Below are positions 1 to 8,227 of a stretch of DNA of 35,928 nt, one piece after another. The translations under genes were made by a program, and so were the position numbers. The DNA comes from an uncultured Burkholderiales bacterium (GTDB taxonomy: Bacteria > Pseudomonadota > Gammaproteobacteria > Burkholderiales > Burkholderiaceae_C): assembly GCA_903880855.1 (NCBI GenBank), contig CAIRQX010000085.1, forward strand, positions 1-35,928, given 5' to 3'. Numbering within the stretch: the stretch's first letter is position 1; the number at the start of each line of letters is the position of its first letter. The notes under the pieces were generated by a model that did not search any database, was not told the origin of the DNA, and saw only the letters and a list, made by a program, of their open reading frames with translations.

Positions 1-498
1 CAAGCCATCAGCCGAGGCGTTGCCTATGCGCCTTACGCCGACTTGGTGTGGTGCGAAACCGGTGTGCCAGACATCGGCTTTGCCCGCGAATTTGCGCAAG
101 CTGTGCACGCTTCCAGCCCAGGTAAATTGCTGTCCTACAACTGCTCGCCCTCTTTCAACTGGAAGAAGAACTTGAACGACAAGCAAATTGCGACATTCCA
201 AGACGATTTGTCAGCGCTGGGCTACAAGTACCAGTTCATCACTTTGGCTGGCATTCATATCAATTGGTACAACACTTTCCAATTCGCCCACGCATACGCC
301 AACGGCGAAGGCATGAAGCATTACGTCAACATGGTGCAGGAGCCGGAATTTGCTGCGCGCGAAAAGGGTTACACCTTTGTGTCCCACCAACAAGAAGTGG
401 GCGCTGGGTACTTTGATGATGTGACCACTGTGATTCAAGGTGGTTCGTCTTCGGTTAAGGCTTTGTCTGGGTCTACTGAGGAAGAGCAGTTCCACTAA
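1..498 (+). CDS. aceA: Isocitrate lyase, C-terminal part (5' end outside window)
   Basis: The frame is open from base 1 and ends at TAA 496-498, giving the last 165 residues. Isocitrate lyase splits isocitrate into succinate and glyoxylate, the first step of the glyoxylate shunt in the cytoplasm. The fragment contains family-typical stretches such as [24 protein letters not shown] and [13 protein letters not shown], and ends in STEEEQFH, a tail I recall from betaproteobacterial AceA proteins. The catalytic KKCGH loop lies upstream and cannot be checked. The shunt lets cells grow on acetate or fatty acids, which fits the acyl-CoA and PHA genes further on. It is followed by a 371-base gap with a palindromic repeat, so it is probably not cotranscribed with thrS. 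The family assignment is confident. Confidence 0.95.
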   Translation, partial: QAISRGVAYAPYADLVWCETGVPDIGFAREFAQAVHASSPGKLLSYNCSPSFNWKKNLNDKQIATFQDDLSALGYKYQFITLAGIHINWYNTFQFAHAYANGEGMKHYVNMVQEPEFAAREKGYTFVSHQQEVGAGYFDDVTTVIQGGSSSVKALSGSTEEEQFH

Positions 499-520
499 CT
501 TTCTATTCCGTTGCACGGCC

Positions 521-720
521 CATACGACTTGGGCACCTTGTTACGCTCATGTCCCCCGAGAGGCGCTGTCAGCGCCTCTCTCCTCCTTTACTTCGCTACA
601 CAAGGCACCCAAGCCGTATGAGCCTTTAGGGGTTGGGTATCTGTTGTAGCGAAGTAAAGGAGGAGATTCAGGCGCAGCCTGAATCGGGGGACATTAGCGG
701 AAACAGATGCCCAAGCCCAT
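521..720. repeat. Composite nested inverted repeat (MITE/REP-like intergenic element)
   Basis: Several inverted repeats are nested here. An outer 9-bp pair (551-559 with 684-692, GTCCCCCGA/TCGGGGGAC) encloses three hairpins: 558-567 with 571-580 (10 bp, 3-nt loop), 581-600 with 645-664 (20 bp, perfect) and 665-673 with 677-685 (9 bp, 3-nt loop). The loop of the central hairpin can also pair outward: 601-620 with 521-540 (17 of 20) and 631-644 with 703-716 (12 of 14). No credible protein is encoded; a 69-codon frame across it is a by-product. It looks like a dispersed intergenic palindrome of the REP/MITE kind, but only one copy is seen here, so that class is inferred. It may also end the aceA transcript, although no hairpin is followed by a clear T-run. 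Confidence 0.75.
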
Positions 721-834
721 CCCCCTCCGCCATAGAAGTGCACCCACTGCTAACAAGAAAAGCAAGTCTCGCTAGCAAAGCCACAAACCCGAGGCGCGTA
801 AAATGACCGATCAGCGTTTCTACATATCAACCGA

Positions 835-858
835 GCGCGGCCCCAGCCGCGCTTTTTT
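835..858 (+). terminator. Terminator-like hairpin in the thrS leader, possible attenuator
   Basis: A 7-bp GC stem (GCGCGGC 835-841 with GCCGCGC 846-852, CCCA loop) is followed directly by six T (853-858). It ends only 11 bases before the thrS start codon, so it must lie in the thrS leader or end a transcript from upstream. A possible -10 (TAAAAT, 799-804) lies ahead of it, but I see no good -35. Sited here it could attenuate thrS or hide its ribosome binding site; the role is inferred. Confidence 0.6.
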
Positions 859-869
859 CATTCAGGCAC

Positions 870-2777
870 ATGGTTCAGATCACACTTCCCGACGGTTCGC
901 AACGTGAATTTCCTGGCCCCGTCACCGTGGCCGAGGTAGCCATGTCGATTGGTGCTGGTTTGGCCAAAGCGGCTTTGGCTGGCAAGGTCGACGGTAATGT
1001 GGTTGACACCAGTTTCACGATCGAGCGCAACGCGCAATTGGCCATCATCACGGGCAAAGACGCCGACGGCCTAGAAGTTATTCGCCATTCCACCGCGCAT
1101 TTGTTGGCGTATGCGGTCAAAGAACTTTTTCCAGAGGCGCAAGTCACTATTGGCCCAGTGATCGAAAACGGCTTTTTTTATGACTTTTCTTTCAGCCGCA
1201 GTTTCACGCCTGAAGACTTGATAGCCATCGAAAAGCGCATGACCGAGCTCGCCAACAAAGACGAGCCCGTGGTGCGCCGCGTTTTGCCGCGTGATGACGC
1301 GGTTGCCTATTTCAAAAACATGGGCGAGCACTACAAGGCCGAGATCATTGCCAGCATTCCTGCCAATGAAGACGTCAGCCTGTACCGCGAGGGCGCCTTT
1401 GAAGACCTCTGCCGTGGCCCCCACGTACCGAGCACTGGCAAGCTCAAGCACTTCAAACTGATGAAAGTGGCTGGCGCCTACTGGCGCGGCGACCACCGCA
1501 ACGAAATGCTGCAACGCATTTACGGTACCGCTTGGGCGAGCAAAGACGACTTACAGCAATACCTCACCCGTTTAGAAGAAGCCGAAAAGCGTGATCACCG
1601 CAAACTCGGTCGCGAACTTGATTTGTTCCATATCGACGAGCATTCGCCTGGCACCGTTTTTTGGCACCCCAAGGGCTGGACGGTGTGGCAAGAGGTCGAG
1701 CAATATATGCGCCGCGTTTACCGCGACAACGGCTATCAAGAGGTAAAAGCCCCCCAAATCTTGGACCAAGGCCTATGGGAGAAAACCGGCCACTGGGACA
1801 AATACCGCGAAAACATGTTTGTGACTGAAAGCGAGAAACGCGACTTCGCCTTGAAGCCGATGAACTGCCCCGGCCACATCATCATCTTCAACCAAGGTAT
1901 CAAGAGTTACCGCGATTTACCGCTGCGTTTTGGCGAATTTGGGCAATGCCACCGCAACGAGCCCTCGGGCAGTTTGCACGGCATCATGCGGGTGCGCGCG
2001 TTCACGCAGGACGACGGACATATCTTTTGTACCGAGGAGCAAATCCAAGCTGAAGTCATCGCTTTCACCACCTTGCTGCAAAAGGTTTATCGCGATTTCG
2101 GTTTCACGGATATCTTGTACCGGCTATCGACAAGACCAGAAAAACGCATCGGTAGCGATGAAAGCTGGGACCGGGCCGAAGCAGCTTTGGCAGATGGCTT
2201 GCGTGCCTCTGGCTGCGATTTTGAGTACTTGCCAGGGGAGGGCGCTTTCTACGGCCCCAAGATCGAATACACGCTGAAAGACGCGATTGGTCGCGAATGG
2301 CAGTGCGGCACCATCCAGGTCGACCCGAACATGCCAGAGCGCCTCGACGCCGAATACGTGGGCGAAGACGGTGCCCGTCACCGCCCCATCATGCTGCACC
2401 GCGCGATTGTGGGCAGTTTGGAGCGTTTTATCGGAATTTTGGTCGAGCAGCACGCTGGTGCCTTGCCAACTTGGCTTGCGCCCGTTCAGGTGGCGGTGCT
2501 CAATATCACCGACGCGCAGGCCGATTTCGCCCAAGAAGTTGTGAAAATGCTGAAAAATCAAGGGCTTAGGGTGTCTTTGGACCTCCGAAATGAGAAAATT
2601 ACGTATAAAATACGTGAGCATTCAATGCAGAAGCTGCCCTATATCTTGGTCGTAGGCGACAAAGAAAAGGCAGCCGGCGCCGTTGCAGTGCGCGCCCGAG
2701 GTAACCAAGACCTTGGTGTGATGCCTCTACAAGCCTTCTTTGAAAAGATCGCCTCGGACATCGCTCTCAAAAGCTGA
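870..2777 (+). CDS. thrS: Threonine--tRNA ligase
   Basis: This 635-residue class II aminoacyl-tRNA synthetase charges tRNA-Thr in the cytoplasm. The order is: TGS domain (about 1-62), editing domain with HSTAH (H73, H77) and CRGPH (C181, H185), catalytic core with motif 2 around [12 protein letters not shown] and motif 3 at [19 protein letters not shown], then the anticodon-binding domain (about 535-635). The zinc ligands are present as C333, H384 and H510, one residue off the E. coli numbering. Length is normal. ATG 870 starts the TGS domain directly; only a weak CAGG lies upstream, and a terminator-like hairpin ends 11 bases before it, so translation or readthrough may be controlled. It heads the thrS-infC-rpmI-rplT-pheST-ihfA block. 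Confidence 0.98.
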   Translation: MVQITLPDGSQREFPGPVTVAEVAMSIGAGLAKAALAGKVDGNVVDTSFTIERNAQLAIITGKDADGLEVIRHSTAHLLAYAVKELFPEAQVTIGPVIENGFFYDFSFSRSFTPEDLIAIEKRMTELANKDEPVVRRVLPRDDAVAYFKNMGEHYKAEIIASIPANEDVSLYREGAFEDLCRGPHVPSTGKLKHFKLMKVAGAYWRGDHRNEMLQRIYGTAWASKDDLQQYLTRLEEAEKRDHRKLGRELDLFHIDEHSPGTVFWHPKGWTVWQEVEQYMRRVYRDNGYQEVKAPQILDQGLWEKTGHWDKYRENMFVTESEKRDFALKPMNCPGHIIIFNQGIKSYRDLPLRFGEFGQCHRNEPSGSLHGIMRVRAFTQDDGHIFCTEEQIQAEVIAFTTLLQKVYRDFGFTDILYRLSTRPEKRIGSDESWDRAEAALADGLRASGCDFEYLPGEGAFYGPKIEYTLKDAIGREWQCGTIQVDPNMPERLDAEYVGEDGARHRPIMLHRAIVGSLERFIGILVEQHAGALPTWLAPVQVAVLNITDAQADFAQEVVKMLKNQGLRVSLDLRNEKITYKIREHSMQKLPYILVVGDKEKAAGAVAVRARGNQDLGVMPLQAFFEKIASDIALKS

Positions 2778-2798
2778 TTTCATACCGAAACTGCCATG

Positions 2799-2838
2799 AG
2801 TTGTGCGTCGCACAACTTCAGGCTGTTTTGTTTTTTTT
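2799..2838 (+). terminator. Hairpin plus T-tract between thrS and infC
   Basis: AGTTGTGC (2799-2806) pairs perfectly with GCACAACT (2810-2817) across a GTC loop. A T-rich tract (2825-2838, ending in eight T) follows, but starts about 7 bases after the stem. That offset is unusual for an intrinsic terminator, so this may be a partial terminator, a pause site or part of an infC leader fold. The T-tract runs straight into the infC Shine-Dalgarno sequence. Confidence 0.4.
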
Positions 2839-2854
2839 AAGGATAGTCACCATC
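2839..2854 (+). promoter_or_regulatory. infC ribosome binding site with AUC start codon
   Basis: AAGGA (2839-2843) sits 8 bases before ATC (2852-2854), which opens the conserved IF-3 N-terminus ([20 protein letters not shown]). No ATG, GTG or TTG lies in frame at a useful distance. The other in-frame upstream candidate, ATA at 2843, overlaps the Shine-Dalgarno itself. Known biology: E. coli infC starts with AUU, and IF-3 represses its own synthesis by rejecting non-standard start codons. Confidence 0.8.
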
Positions 2855-3451
2855 TCTACTGAATTTCGCGATCGCCGCCAGCGCGAGGAACGCAAACATC
2901 GCCTGAACCGGGAAATCATGGCCCCGGAAGTCCGTCTCTCCGGTCCCGACAACGAGCCTCTAGGTATCGTGAGCTTGGCAGAAGCCTTGCGCATGGCCGG
3001 TGAAATCGATGTGGATCTGGTTGAAATAGCTGCAACAGCAGTGCCCCCCGTCTGTCGTTTGATGGACTACGGCAAGTTCAAGTACCAAGAGCAGAAAAAG
3101 GCAGCGGAAGCGAAGTCCAAACAAAAAGTGATCGAGGTCAAAGAAATTAAGTTTCGCCCCGGCACTGATGATGGTGACTACAACATCAAGATGCGCAACA
3201 TCAAGCGCTTCTTGGATGACGGAGATAAATGCAAGATCACGTTGCGCTTCAGAGGCCGCGAGATCACGCACCAAGAAATCGGTATGGCGCTGTTGCAGCG
3301 CATACGTGATGAGTTGGCGGACCTGATCGTTGTCGAACAGTTCCCCAAACTCGAAGGACGCCAGATGGTCATGATGATCGCGCCTGGTAGAAAAAAACCG
3401 GGTGGCACCGCCAAACCCGTGGCAGAAGTTACCTCGGTAGCAGCTGCCTGA
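2852..3451 (+). CDS. infC: Translation initiation factor IF-3
   Basis: IF-3 binds the 30S subunit, prevents premature joining of 50S and proofreads start codon and initiator tRNA. The product is 199 residues from the proposed AUC start. The N-terminal domain (about 1-75) includes [21 protein letters not shown]; a lysine-rich linker follows near 80-100 ([25 protein letters not shown]), and the C-terminal domain holds [18 protein letters not shown]. The frame stays open upstream to 2801, but that part runs through the hairpin and T-tract and resembles no IF-3 N-terminus. The start choice rests on AAGGA at 8-base spacing and on the conserved protein start. The C-terminus has an extra low-complexity tail after the PGRKK segment ([16 protein letters not shown]). 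rpmI follows after 119 bases. Confidence 0.96.
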   Translation: MSTEFRDRRQREERKHRLNREIMAPEVRLSGPDNEPLGIVSLAEALRMAGEIDVDLVEIAATAVPPVCRLMDYGKFKYQEQKKAAEAKSKQKVIEVKEIKFRPGTDDGDYNIKMRNIKRFLDDGDKCKITLRFRGREITHQEIGMALLQRIRDELADLIVVEQFPKLEGRQMVMMIAPGRKKPGGTAKPVAEVTSVAAA

Positions 3452-3570
3452 ATTTGGCAACGCGGCCAGCCAGCCGTGTTTGAGAAGGTAAGCGATCAGT
3501 GTCTCGGGGCTAACAAGACTGCAAACAGGTTTGCAGGCGCCTCACGAGCACAAATAAAAGGAGCATTGAA

Positions 3571-3774
3571 ATGCCCAAAATGAAGACCAAAAGCAGCGCG
3601 AAAAAGCGCTTCCGTGTTCGTCCTGGTGGCACCGTGAAACGCGGCCAAGCCTTCAAGCGTCACATCCTGACCAAGAAGACCACCAAAAACAAACGCCATC
3701 TCCGTGGTGCCGTAGCTGTGCATGAGACCAATATGGGTCACATGGCGCAAATGCTGCCCAAAGCTGGCCTTTAA
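3571..3774 (+). CDS. rpmI: 50S ribosomal protein bL35
   Basis: This small, very basic 67-residue protein of the large ribosomal subunit begins [15 protein letters not shown] and contains the family's [17 protein letters not shown] block. AAGGAG at 3558-3563 is well spaced from the ATG. It lies between infC and rplT, as in most bacteria, and is almost certainly in one transcript with them. The 119-base interval after infC holds an 8-bp imperfect hairpin (about 3459-3480, AACGCGGC with GCCGTGTT) without a T-run. Whether this is a binding site for bL20 autoregulation, as known in other bacteria, cannot be told from the sequence. Confidence 0.97.
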   Translation: MPKMKTKSSAKKRFRVRPGGTVKRGQAFKRHILTKKTTKNKRHLRGAVAVHETNMGHMAQMLPKAGL

Positions 3775-3799
3775 TCACTGACGAACAAGGAGAAACAAT

Positions 3800-4159
3800 A
3801 TGCCTCGCGTAAAACGTGGTGTGACGGCAAGAGCCCGTCACAAAAAAGTTCTGGCCCTAGCCAAAGGTTTCCGCGGTCGCCGCGGTAACGTATTCCGTGT
3901 CGCCAAACAGGCGGTGATGAAGGCAGGCCAATACGCCTACCGTGACCGCCGTACAAAGAAGCGCGTGTTTCGCCAGTTGTGGATTGCGCGTATCAACGCC
4001 GCAGCCCGCCAATGTGGTCTGACATACAGCCAATTCGCCAACGGCCTGAAAAAAGCCCAGATCGAAATCGACCGCAAAATGCTGGCCGATTTGGCGGTGC
4101 ACGATATGGTGGCTTTTGGCCACATCGTCGAACAAGTCAAAGCCAAATTGGCCGCTTGA
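3800..4159 (+). CDS. rplT: 50S ribosomal protein bL20
   Basis: bL20 is an early assembly protein that binds 23S rRNA. The 119-residue product has the usual length, with a long basic N-terminal arm ([32 protein letters not shown]) and a globular C-terminus containing [29 protein letters not shown] (3787-3792) lies 7 bases before the ATG. It follows rpmI by 25 bases and precedes pheS by 81 bases that contain a strong terminator-like hairpin, so transcription into pheS is probably partial or controlled. In E. coli and B. subtilis bL20 represses its own operon; the same is likely but not shown here. Confidence 0.97.
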   Translation: MPRVKRGVTARARHKKVLALAKGFRGRRGNVFRVAKQAVMKAGQYAYRDRRTKKRVFRQLWIARINAAARQCGLTYSQFANGLKKAQIEIDRKMLADLAVHDMVAFGHIVEQVKAKLAA

Positions 4160-4187
4160 TCGCCGCTGGCTCAACGCCAACAGCACA

Positions 4188-4228
4188 GGGGTTGAGGCTA
4201 TATAAAGCTTCAATCCCTTTTTTGTTTT
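4188..4228 (+). terminator. Intrinsic terminator/attenuator before pheS with a competing pairing
   Basis: GGGGTTGAGGCT (4188-4199) pairs along all 12 positions (two G-U) with AGCTTCAATCCC (4206-4217) around a 6-base loop, followed by TTTTTT (4218-4223), G and TTTTT. CTCAAC at 4170-4175 can instead pair with GTTGAG (4191-4196), which would break the terminator stem. This is the terminator/antiterminator layout of an attenuator. pheST is attenuated in E. coli by a Phe-rich leader peptide, but I found no such peptide here. Confidence 0.75.
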
Positions 4229-4240
4229 TCTAACCCACGC

Positions 4241-5290
4241 ATGTCTATGAACGAGTTGGACTCTTTGGTTGCCAGTGCCCAAGCTTTGTTTGCACAAAGC
4301 ACTACGCCTGCTGATCTAGAAAATGCCAAAGCCCAATTTTTGGGCAAATCAGGCCGCATCACCGAGTTGATGAAGGGCTTGGGCGCTTTGAGCGTGGAAG
4401 AAAAAAAATCGCAAGGCGCGGTGATCAACGTCGCCAAACAAGCGATTGAAGCCGCATTGCAAGCGCGTCGCCAAGCTTTGGCCGACGCCGAATTAGACAT
4501 TCAACTCAAATCCGAAGTGTTGGACGTTACGCTGCCAGGGCGTACCCGCGCGCAGGGTGGTTTGCACCCCGTGTCCATAACGCTAGAACGCATCGAATCT
4601 ATTTTTGGCTCGATGGGCTTTGAAGTTGCGCAAGGCCCAGAAATTGAAACCGACTGGTTCAACTTCACTGCGCTCAATACGCCTGAAGACCATCCAGCCC
4701 GTTCGATGCACGACACCTTCTACGTAGAAGGTGGCTACCTCTTGCGCACCCACACCAGTCCCATGCAAATTCGCCATGCGGTGCAACACGTCAAACGTCA
4801 TCAAGCTTTGTTGAATGCTGGTGGCGACACCCGCATGCCTGAAATTCGCGTCATCGCACCGGGGCGCACCTACCGTGTGGACAGCGACGCTACCCATTCA
4901 CCTATGTTCCACCAATGCGAAGGTTTGTGGATTGGTGAAGATGTGAGCTTCAAAGACCTCAAAGTCGTTTTCACCGACTTTTGCCGCACATTCTTTGAAA
5001 CCGACGATTTGGTCTTGCGTTTCCGCCCCAGCTTTTTTCCCTTCACCGAACCGAGTGCGGAAATAGACATTCAGTTCCCTAGCGGCCCCTTGGCGGGCCG
5101 TTGGTTAGAAGTCGCAGGCTCTGGCCAAGTGCATCCCAACGTCGTGCGCAATATGGGTTTAGACCCAGAGCGCTACATCGGGTTCGCATTTGGTATGGGT
5201 CCAGACCGACTCACCATGCTGCGCTACGGTGTGAACGATTTACGTTTGTTCTTTGATGGCGACATTCGTTTTCTGAGCCAGTTCCAGTAA
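4241..5290 (+). CDS. pheS: Phenylalanine--tRNA ligase, alpha subunit
   Basis: PheS is the catalytic alpha subunit of the (alpha-beta)2 enzyme that charges tRNA-Phe. The 349-residue product has an N-terminal coiled coil (about 1-90) and the class II core: [12 protein letters not shown] (motif 1 region), [16 protein letters not shown] (motif 2 region), [19 protein letters not shown], and motif 3 [17 protein letters not shown]. Two ATGs are possible, 4241 (MSMNELD) and 4247 (MNELDSLV, the commoner family start); neither has a clear Shine-Dalgarno, as the leader is a T-tract followed by TAACCCACGC. pheT follows after 39 bases. The hairpin just upstream suggests attenuation. Confidence 0.97.
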   Translation: MSMNELDSLVASAQALFAQSTTPADLENAKAQFLGKSGRITELMKGLGALSVEEKKSQGAVINVAKQAIEAALQARRQALADAELDIQLKSEVLDVTLPGRTRAQGGLHPVSITLERIESIFGSMGFEVAQGPEIETDWFNFTALNTPEDHPARSMHDTFYVEGGYLLRTHTSPMQIRHAVQHVKRHQALLNAGGDTRMPEIRVIAPGRTYRVDSDATHSPMFHQCEGLWIGEDVSFKDLKVVFTDFCRTFFETDDLVLRFRPSFFPFTEPSAEIDIQFPSGPLAGRWLEVAGSGQVHPNVVRNMGLDPERYIGFAFGMGPDRLTMLRYGVNDLRLFFDGDIRFLSQFQ

Positions 5291-5329
5291 TACGGCGCAC
5301 CTCAACCCATACCGACACGAGAACCGCTG

Positions 5330-7756
5330 ATGCAATTTCCAGAATCTTGGTTGCGCGAATTTTGCAACCCTCCCATTTCTACCCAAGCCTTGGCTGACAC
5401 CTTGACGATGGCAGGCTTGGAAGTCGAAGAACTCCAACCTGTAGCGCCTCCGTTCACTGGCATCGTGGTGGGCGAAATCAAAGAAGCCGTGCAACATCCT
5501 GACGCAGACCGTTTACGTGTGTGCAAAGTCGATGTGGGGCAGGGCAGTTTGCTCAATATCGTCTGTGGCGCACCCAACGCACGCGTCGGTATCAAAGTGC
5601 CTTGCGCTATGGTGGGTGCCGAGTTACCACCTGGTGAAGACGGTAAGCCTTTCAAAATCAAAGTGGGCAAACTGCGTGGTGTTGAGAGTGAAGGCATGCT
5701 GTGCTCAGCCAAAGAATTAAAAATCGCTGATGACCACGGTGGTTTGTTAGAGCTTGCGAATGATGCACCGCTTGGACAAAACATCCGCGAGCATTTGCGT
5801 TTAGACGACACCTTGTTTACCTTGAAGCTCACACCCAATCTGGCGCATTGCTTGAGCGTGTTTGGCATTGCGCGTGAGTTGTCTGCCTTGACGGGCGTAC
5901 CTCTCCAAACGCCAGCATTTCCAAAAATACAAACTACGCATAAAGACACCTTGCCCGTCAAGATCGAATCGACAGATTTGTGCGGACGTTTTTCTGGCCG
6001 CATTGTGCGTGGTGTCAATCCCAAAGCCACGACTCCTGCGTGGATGGTCGATCGCCTAGCGCGTTGTGGGCAACGTAGCGTGAGCCCGTTGGTCGATATT
6101 TCTAACTACGTGATGTTTGAGTTGGGCCGCCCCTCACACATTTTTGATCTCGACAAAATCCATGGGGGTTTGCAAGTACGTTGGGGCAAAGCGGGTGAGC
6201 AACTTGCTCTGCTAAACGGCAACACCGTGACGGTAGATGAGAAGGTTGGCGTAATAGCTGACAGCAAAGAGGTCGAGTCGCTCGCTGGCATCATGGGTGG
6301 ACAATCGACTGCGGTGAGCGACAGCACCAGTAATATTTATATAGAAGCCGCTTTTTGGTGGCCTACGTCTATCGCAGGGCGTTCACGTCGCTTTAACTTC
6401 AGCACCGATGCAGGCCATCGATTCGAGCGCGGTGTAGACCCGCAATTGACGGTGGAGCACATCGAGCGCATTACCCAGTTAGTGGTCGATATTTGTGGAA
6501 CGCCACAGACAACGGTTGGGCCTATCGATGACCAACAGGTCAACATGCCCAAGACCGAGTCCGTCACATTGCGTGTTGCACGCGCGGTCAAAGTGATTGG
6601 TATGCCTTTGACGCAGCAGCGCATCGCAGATGCTTTGCGCGGCTTAGGTTTGCCAGTGGAAGAGGGTGATGGCTTGGTCACGGTCACACCACCGTCATTC
6701 CGTTTCGATCTAAAAATAGAAGAAGACCTGATCGAAGAAGTAGCACGCATGGTGGGCTACAACAACCTACCCACGACGCCACCCAAAGCCCCCATCACCG
6801 CAAAAATTCGCGCGGAAAGCCAACGCAGTCCGCATGCTGTGAGACGTCAACTGGCAGCTCTGGGTTACCAAGAAACCATCAACTTCAGCTTCGTCGATGC
6901 GCGTTGGGAAACCGAACTAGCTGACAACGCCAACCCCGTTGCATTGCTCAACCCTATCGCCAGCCAAATGAGCGTGATGCGTTCATCCTTGATCGGCTCG
7001 TTGCTGCAAGTCGTGAAATTCAACGCCGATCGCAAAGCGCATGGTGTGCGTGTGTTTGAAATCGGTCGCGTGTTTTCAAAAAATGCCAGCGTACCTGACA
7101 GCGACACCACCGTCAAAGGTTTCGATCAACCGATGCGCGTGGCAGGCATGTCCTTTGGAAATGCGGCGCCGGTGCAATGGGATGTCCAAGACCAAGCGGC
7201 AGATTTCTATGACGTCAAAGCTGATGTGCAAGCACTTCTCGCACCCGCTGTACCAACTTTTGAAGTAGACACACATCCAGCCATGCACCCAGGCCGTTGC
7301 GCCAAAGTTTTGCTCCATGGTCAAGCGATTGGCTATGTCGGTGAGTTGCATCCCAAATGGCGACAAAGCTGGGATTTGTCCAGTGCCCCGGTGATGTTTG
7401 AGTTGAACTTAGATGCAGTTACTGAACGTGCAGTGCCTGTTGCGCTAGCAGTTGAACGGTTCCCCAATGTGGAGCGTGATATTGCGGTGATCGTCAAAGA
7501 ACACATCGCACATGACCAAGTGATAGCTGCAGTGCATGCTGCCAGCACCCAAGGTTGGTTACGCCATGCCGTCTTGTTCGATGTGTATCGCACAAAAACT
7601 GCGAATGCATCTATGGCGGCGGATGAAAAAAGCCTCGCCATTCGCTTGACCTTGAATAGCCACGAAGCCACCTTGAACGACGCACAAATCGATCAAGCGG
7701 TGCAAGCTGTTGTGGCGCAATTGGCACAACAGTTCAGTGCCCGCTTGCGTTCTTAA
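5330..7756 (+). CDS. pheT: Phenylalanine--tRNA ligase, beta subunit
   Basis: PheT is the large subunit, carrying editing and tRNA-binding modules. The 808 residues show the usual order: MQFPESWLREF start, the EMAP/OB tRNA-binding domain (about 39-150, with HPDADRLRVCKVDVG and GVESEGMLCSAKEL), the B3/B4 editing domain (about 210-390), the B5 domain (about 400-475), the catalytic-like core (around VARMVGYNNLPTTPP and beyond) and a C-terminal ferredoxin-fold anticodon domain (about 710-808, with RFPNVERDIAVIVKE). Length is normal and no frameshift is seen. It lies between pheS and ihfA, as in most proteobacteria, and is probably cotranscribed with both. Confidence 0.97.
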   Translation: MQFPESWLREFCNPPISTQALADTLTMAGLEVEELQPVAPPFTGIVVGEIKEAVQHPDADRLRVCKVDVGQGSLLNIVCGAPNARVGIKVPCAMVGAELPPGEDGKPFKIKVGKLRGVESEGMLCSAKELKIADDHGGLLELANDAPLGQNIREHLRLDDTLFTLKLTPNLAHCLSVFGIARELSALTGVPLQTPAFPKIQTTHKDTLPVKIESTDLCGRFSGRIVRGVNPKATTPAWMVDRLARCGQRSVSPLVDISNYVMFELGRPSHIFDLDKIHGGLQVRWGKAGEQLALLNGNTVTVDEKVGVIADSKEVESLAGIMGGQSTAVSDSTSNIYIEAAFWWPTSIAGRSRRFNFSTDAGHRFERGVDPQLTVEHIERITQLVVDICGTPQTTVGPIDDQQVNMPKTESVTLRVARAVKVIGMPLTQQRIADALRGLGLPVEEGDGLVTVTPPSFRFDLKIEEDLIEEVARMVGYNNLPTTPPKAPITAKIRAESQRSPHAVRRQLAALGYQETINFSFVDARWETELADNANPVALLNPIASQMSVMRSSLIGSLLQVVKFNADRKAHGVRVFEIGRVFSKNASVPDSDTTVKGFDQPMRVAGMSFGNAAPVQWDVQDQAADFYDVKADVQALLAPAVPTFEVDTHPAMHPGRCAKVLLHGQAIGYVGELHPKWRQSWDLSSAPVMFELNLDAVTERAVPVALAVERFPNVERDIAVIVKEHIAHDQVIAAVHAASTQGWLRHAVLFDVYRTKTANASMAADEKSLAIRLTLNSHEATLNDAQIDQAVQAVVAQLAQQFSARLRS

Positions 7757-7779
7757 AGCCTTCCTACTAGAGTCATTCC

Positions 7780-8091
7780 ATGGAAATCTCATTTGAAAGC
7801 TTAGAAACCCCTGCGTTAACCAAAGCGCAGCTTGCCGATTTATTGTTTGAGCAAATTGGTTTGAACAAGCGCGAATCTAAAGACATGATTGATGCTTTTT
7901 TCGATCTCATTGCGCAAAGTTTGGTCGATGGGGTGGACGTCAAAATTTCTGGTTTCGGTAATTTCCAAATCCGTACCAAAGCACCGCGTCCCGGTCGCAA
8001 CCCACGCACCGGTGAGGCCATTCCTATCGAAGCCCGCCGCGCGGTGACTTTCCACGCCAGCCATAAATTAAAAGAGCAACTTCAGGCTTAA
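7780..8091 (+). CDS. ihfA: Integration host factor, alpha subunit
   Basis: IHF-alpha pairs with IHF-beta to form a DNA-bending protein that shapes promoters, recombination sites and the nucleoid. The 103-residue protein has the HU/IHF fold: LTKAQLADLLFEQIGLNKRESKDMIDAFFD helices, the GFGNFQIR core strand, and the DNA-intercalating arm RPGRNPRTGEAIPIEARRAVTF with the conserved proline in NPRTGE. Position directly after pheT (23-base gap) marks it as ihfA rather than hupB or ihfB. The stop codon lies within a 12-base palindrome (8084-8095), and a weak A/T-rich terminator follows at 8118-8143. Confidence 0.96.
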   Translation: MEISFESLETPALTKAQLADLLFEQIGLNKRESKDMIDAFFDLIAQSLVDGVDVKISGFGNFQIRTKAPRPGRNPRTGEAIPIEARRAVTFHASHKLKEQLQA

Positions 8092-8117
8092 GCCTTATTA
8101 GGCGTATTTCGCCGTTG

Positions 8118-8143
8118 CTACTTGTCAAAAAAAGTAGTTTTTT
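8118..8143 (+). terminator. Possible intrinsic terminator after ihfA
   Basis: CTACTT (8118-8123) pairs with AAGTAG (8132-8137) across an 8-base A-rich loop, followed by six T (8138-8143). The stem is short and A/T-rich, so termination may be partial. The rest of the interval up to merR (8144-8227) holds two short dyads, GGAGG/CCTCC (8162-8166 with 8175-8179) and AGAGG/CCTCT (8183-8187 with 8203-8207), which could be regulator sites or RNA hairpins. Confidence 0.45.
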
Positions 8144-8227
8144 CTGTGGTTTTTATGGTTTGGAGGCTGTAAATCCTCCCCAAGAGGACAAACTTCGTGT
8201 AACCTCTGCGGTCCCGTTTACAAGCCA

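Noticed and set aside
440-649. 69-codon plus-strand frame across the aceA end and the repeat
   Set aside because: It overlaps aceA in another frame and its second half is palindromic repeat sequence; composition is not protein-like.
1071-1514. Long antisense frames inside thrS and other genes (also 28365-29186, 35104-35778)
   Set aside because: They lie wholly within well-identified genes, show no family resemblance, and follow from codon bias on the coding strand.
2801-2851. Upstream extension of infC to a start at 2801
   Set aside because: The extra 17 residues run through a hairpin and a T-tract, do not resemble any IF-3 N-terminus, and have no ribosome site, whereas AAGGA is ideally spaced from ATC 2852.
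3979-4233. Open frame across rplT and the pheS leader as a leader peptide
   Set aside because: It lies mostly inside rplT in another frame, is not Phe-rich except for its last residues, and runs through the terminator hairpin and T-tract.
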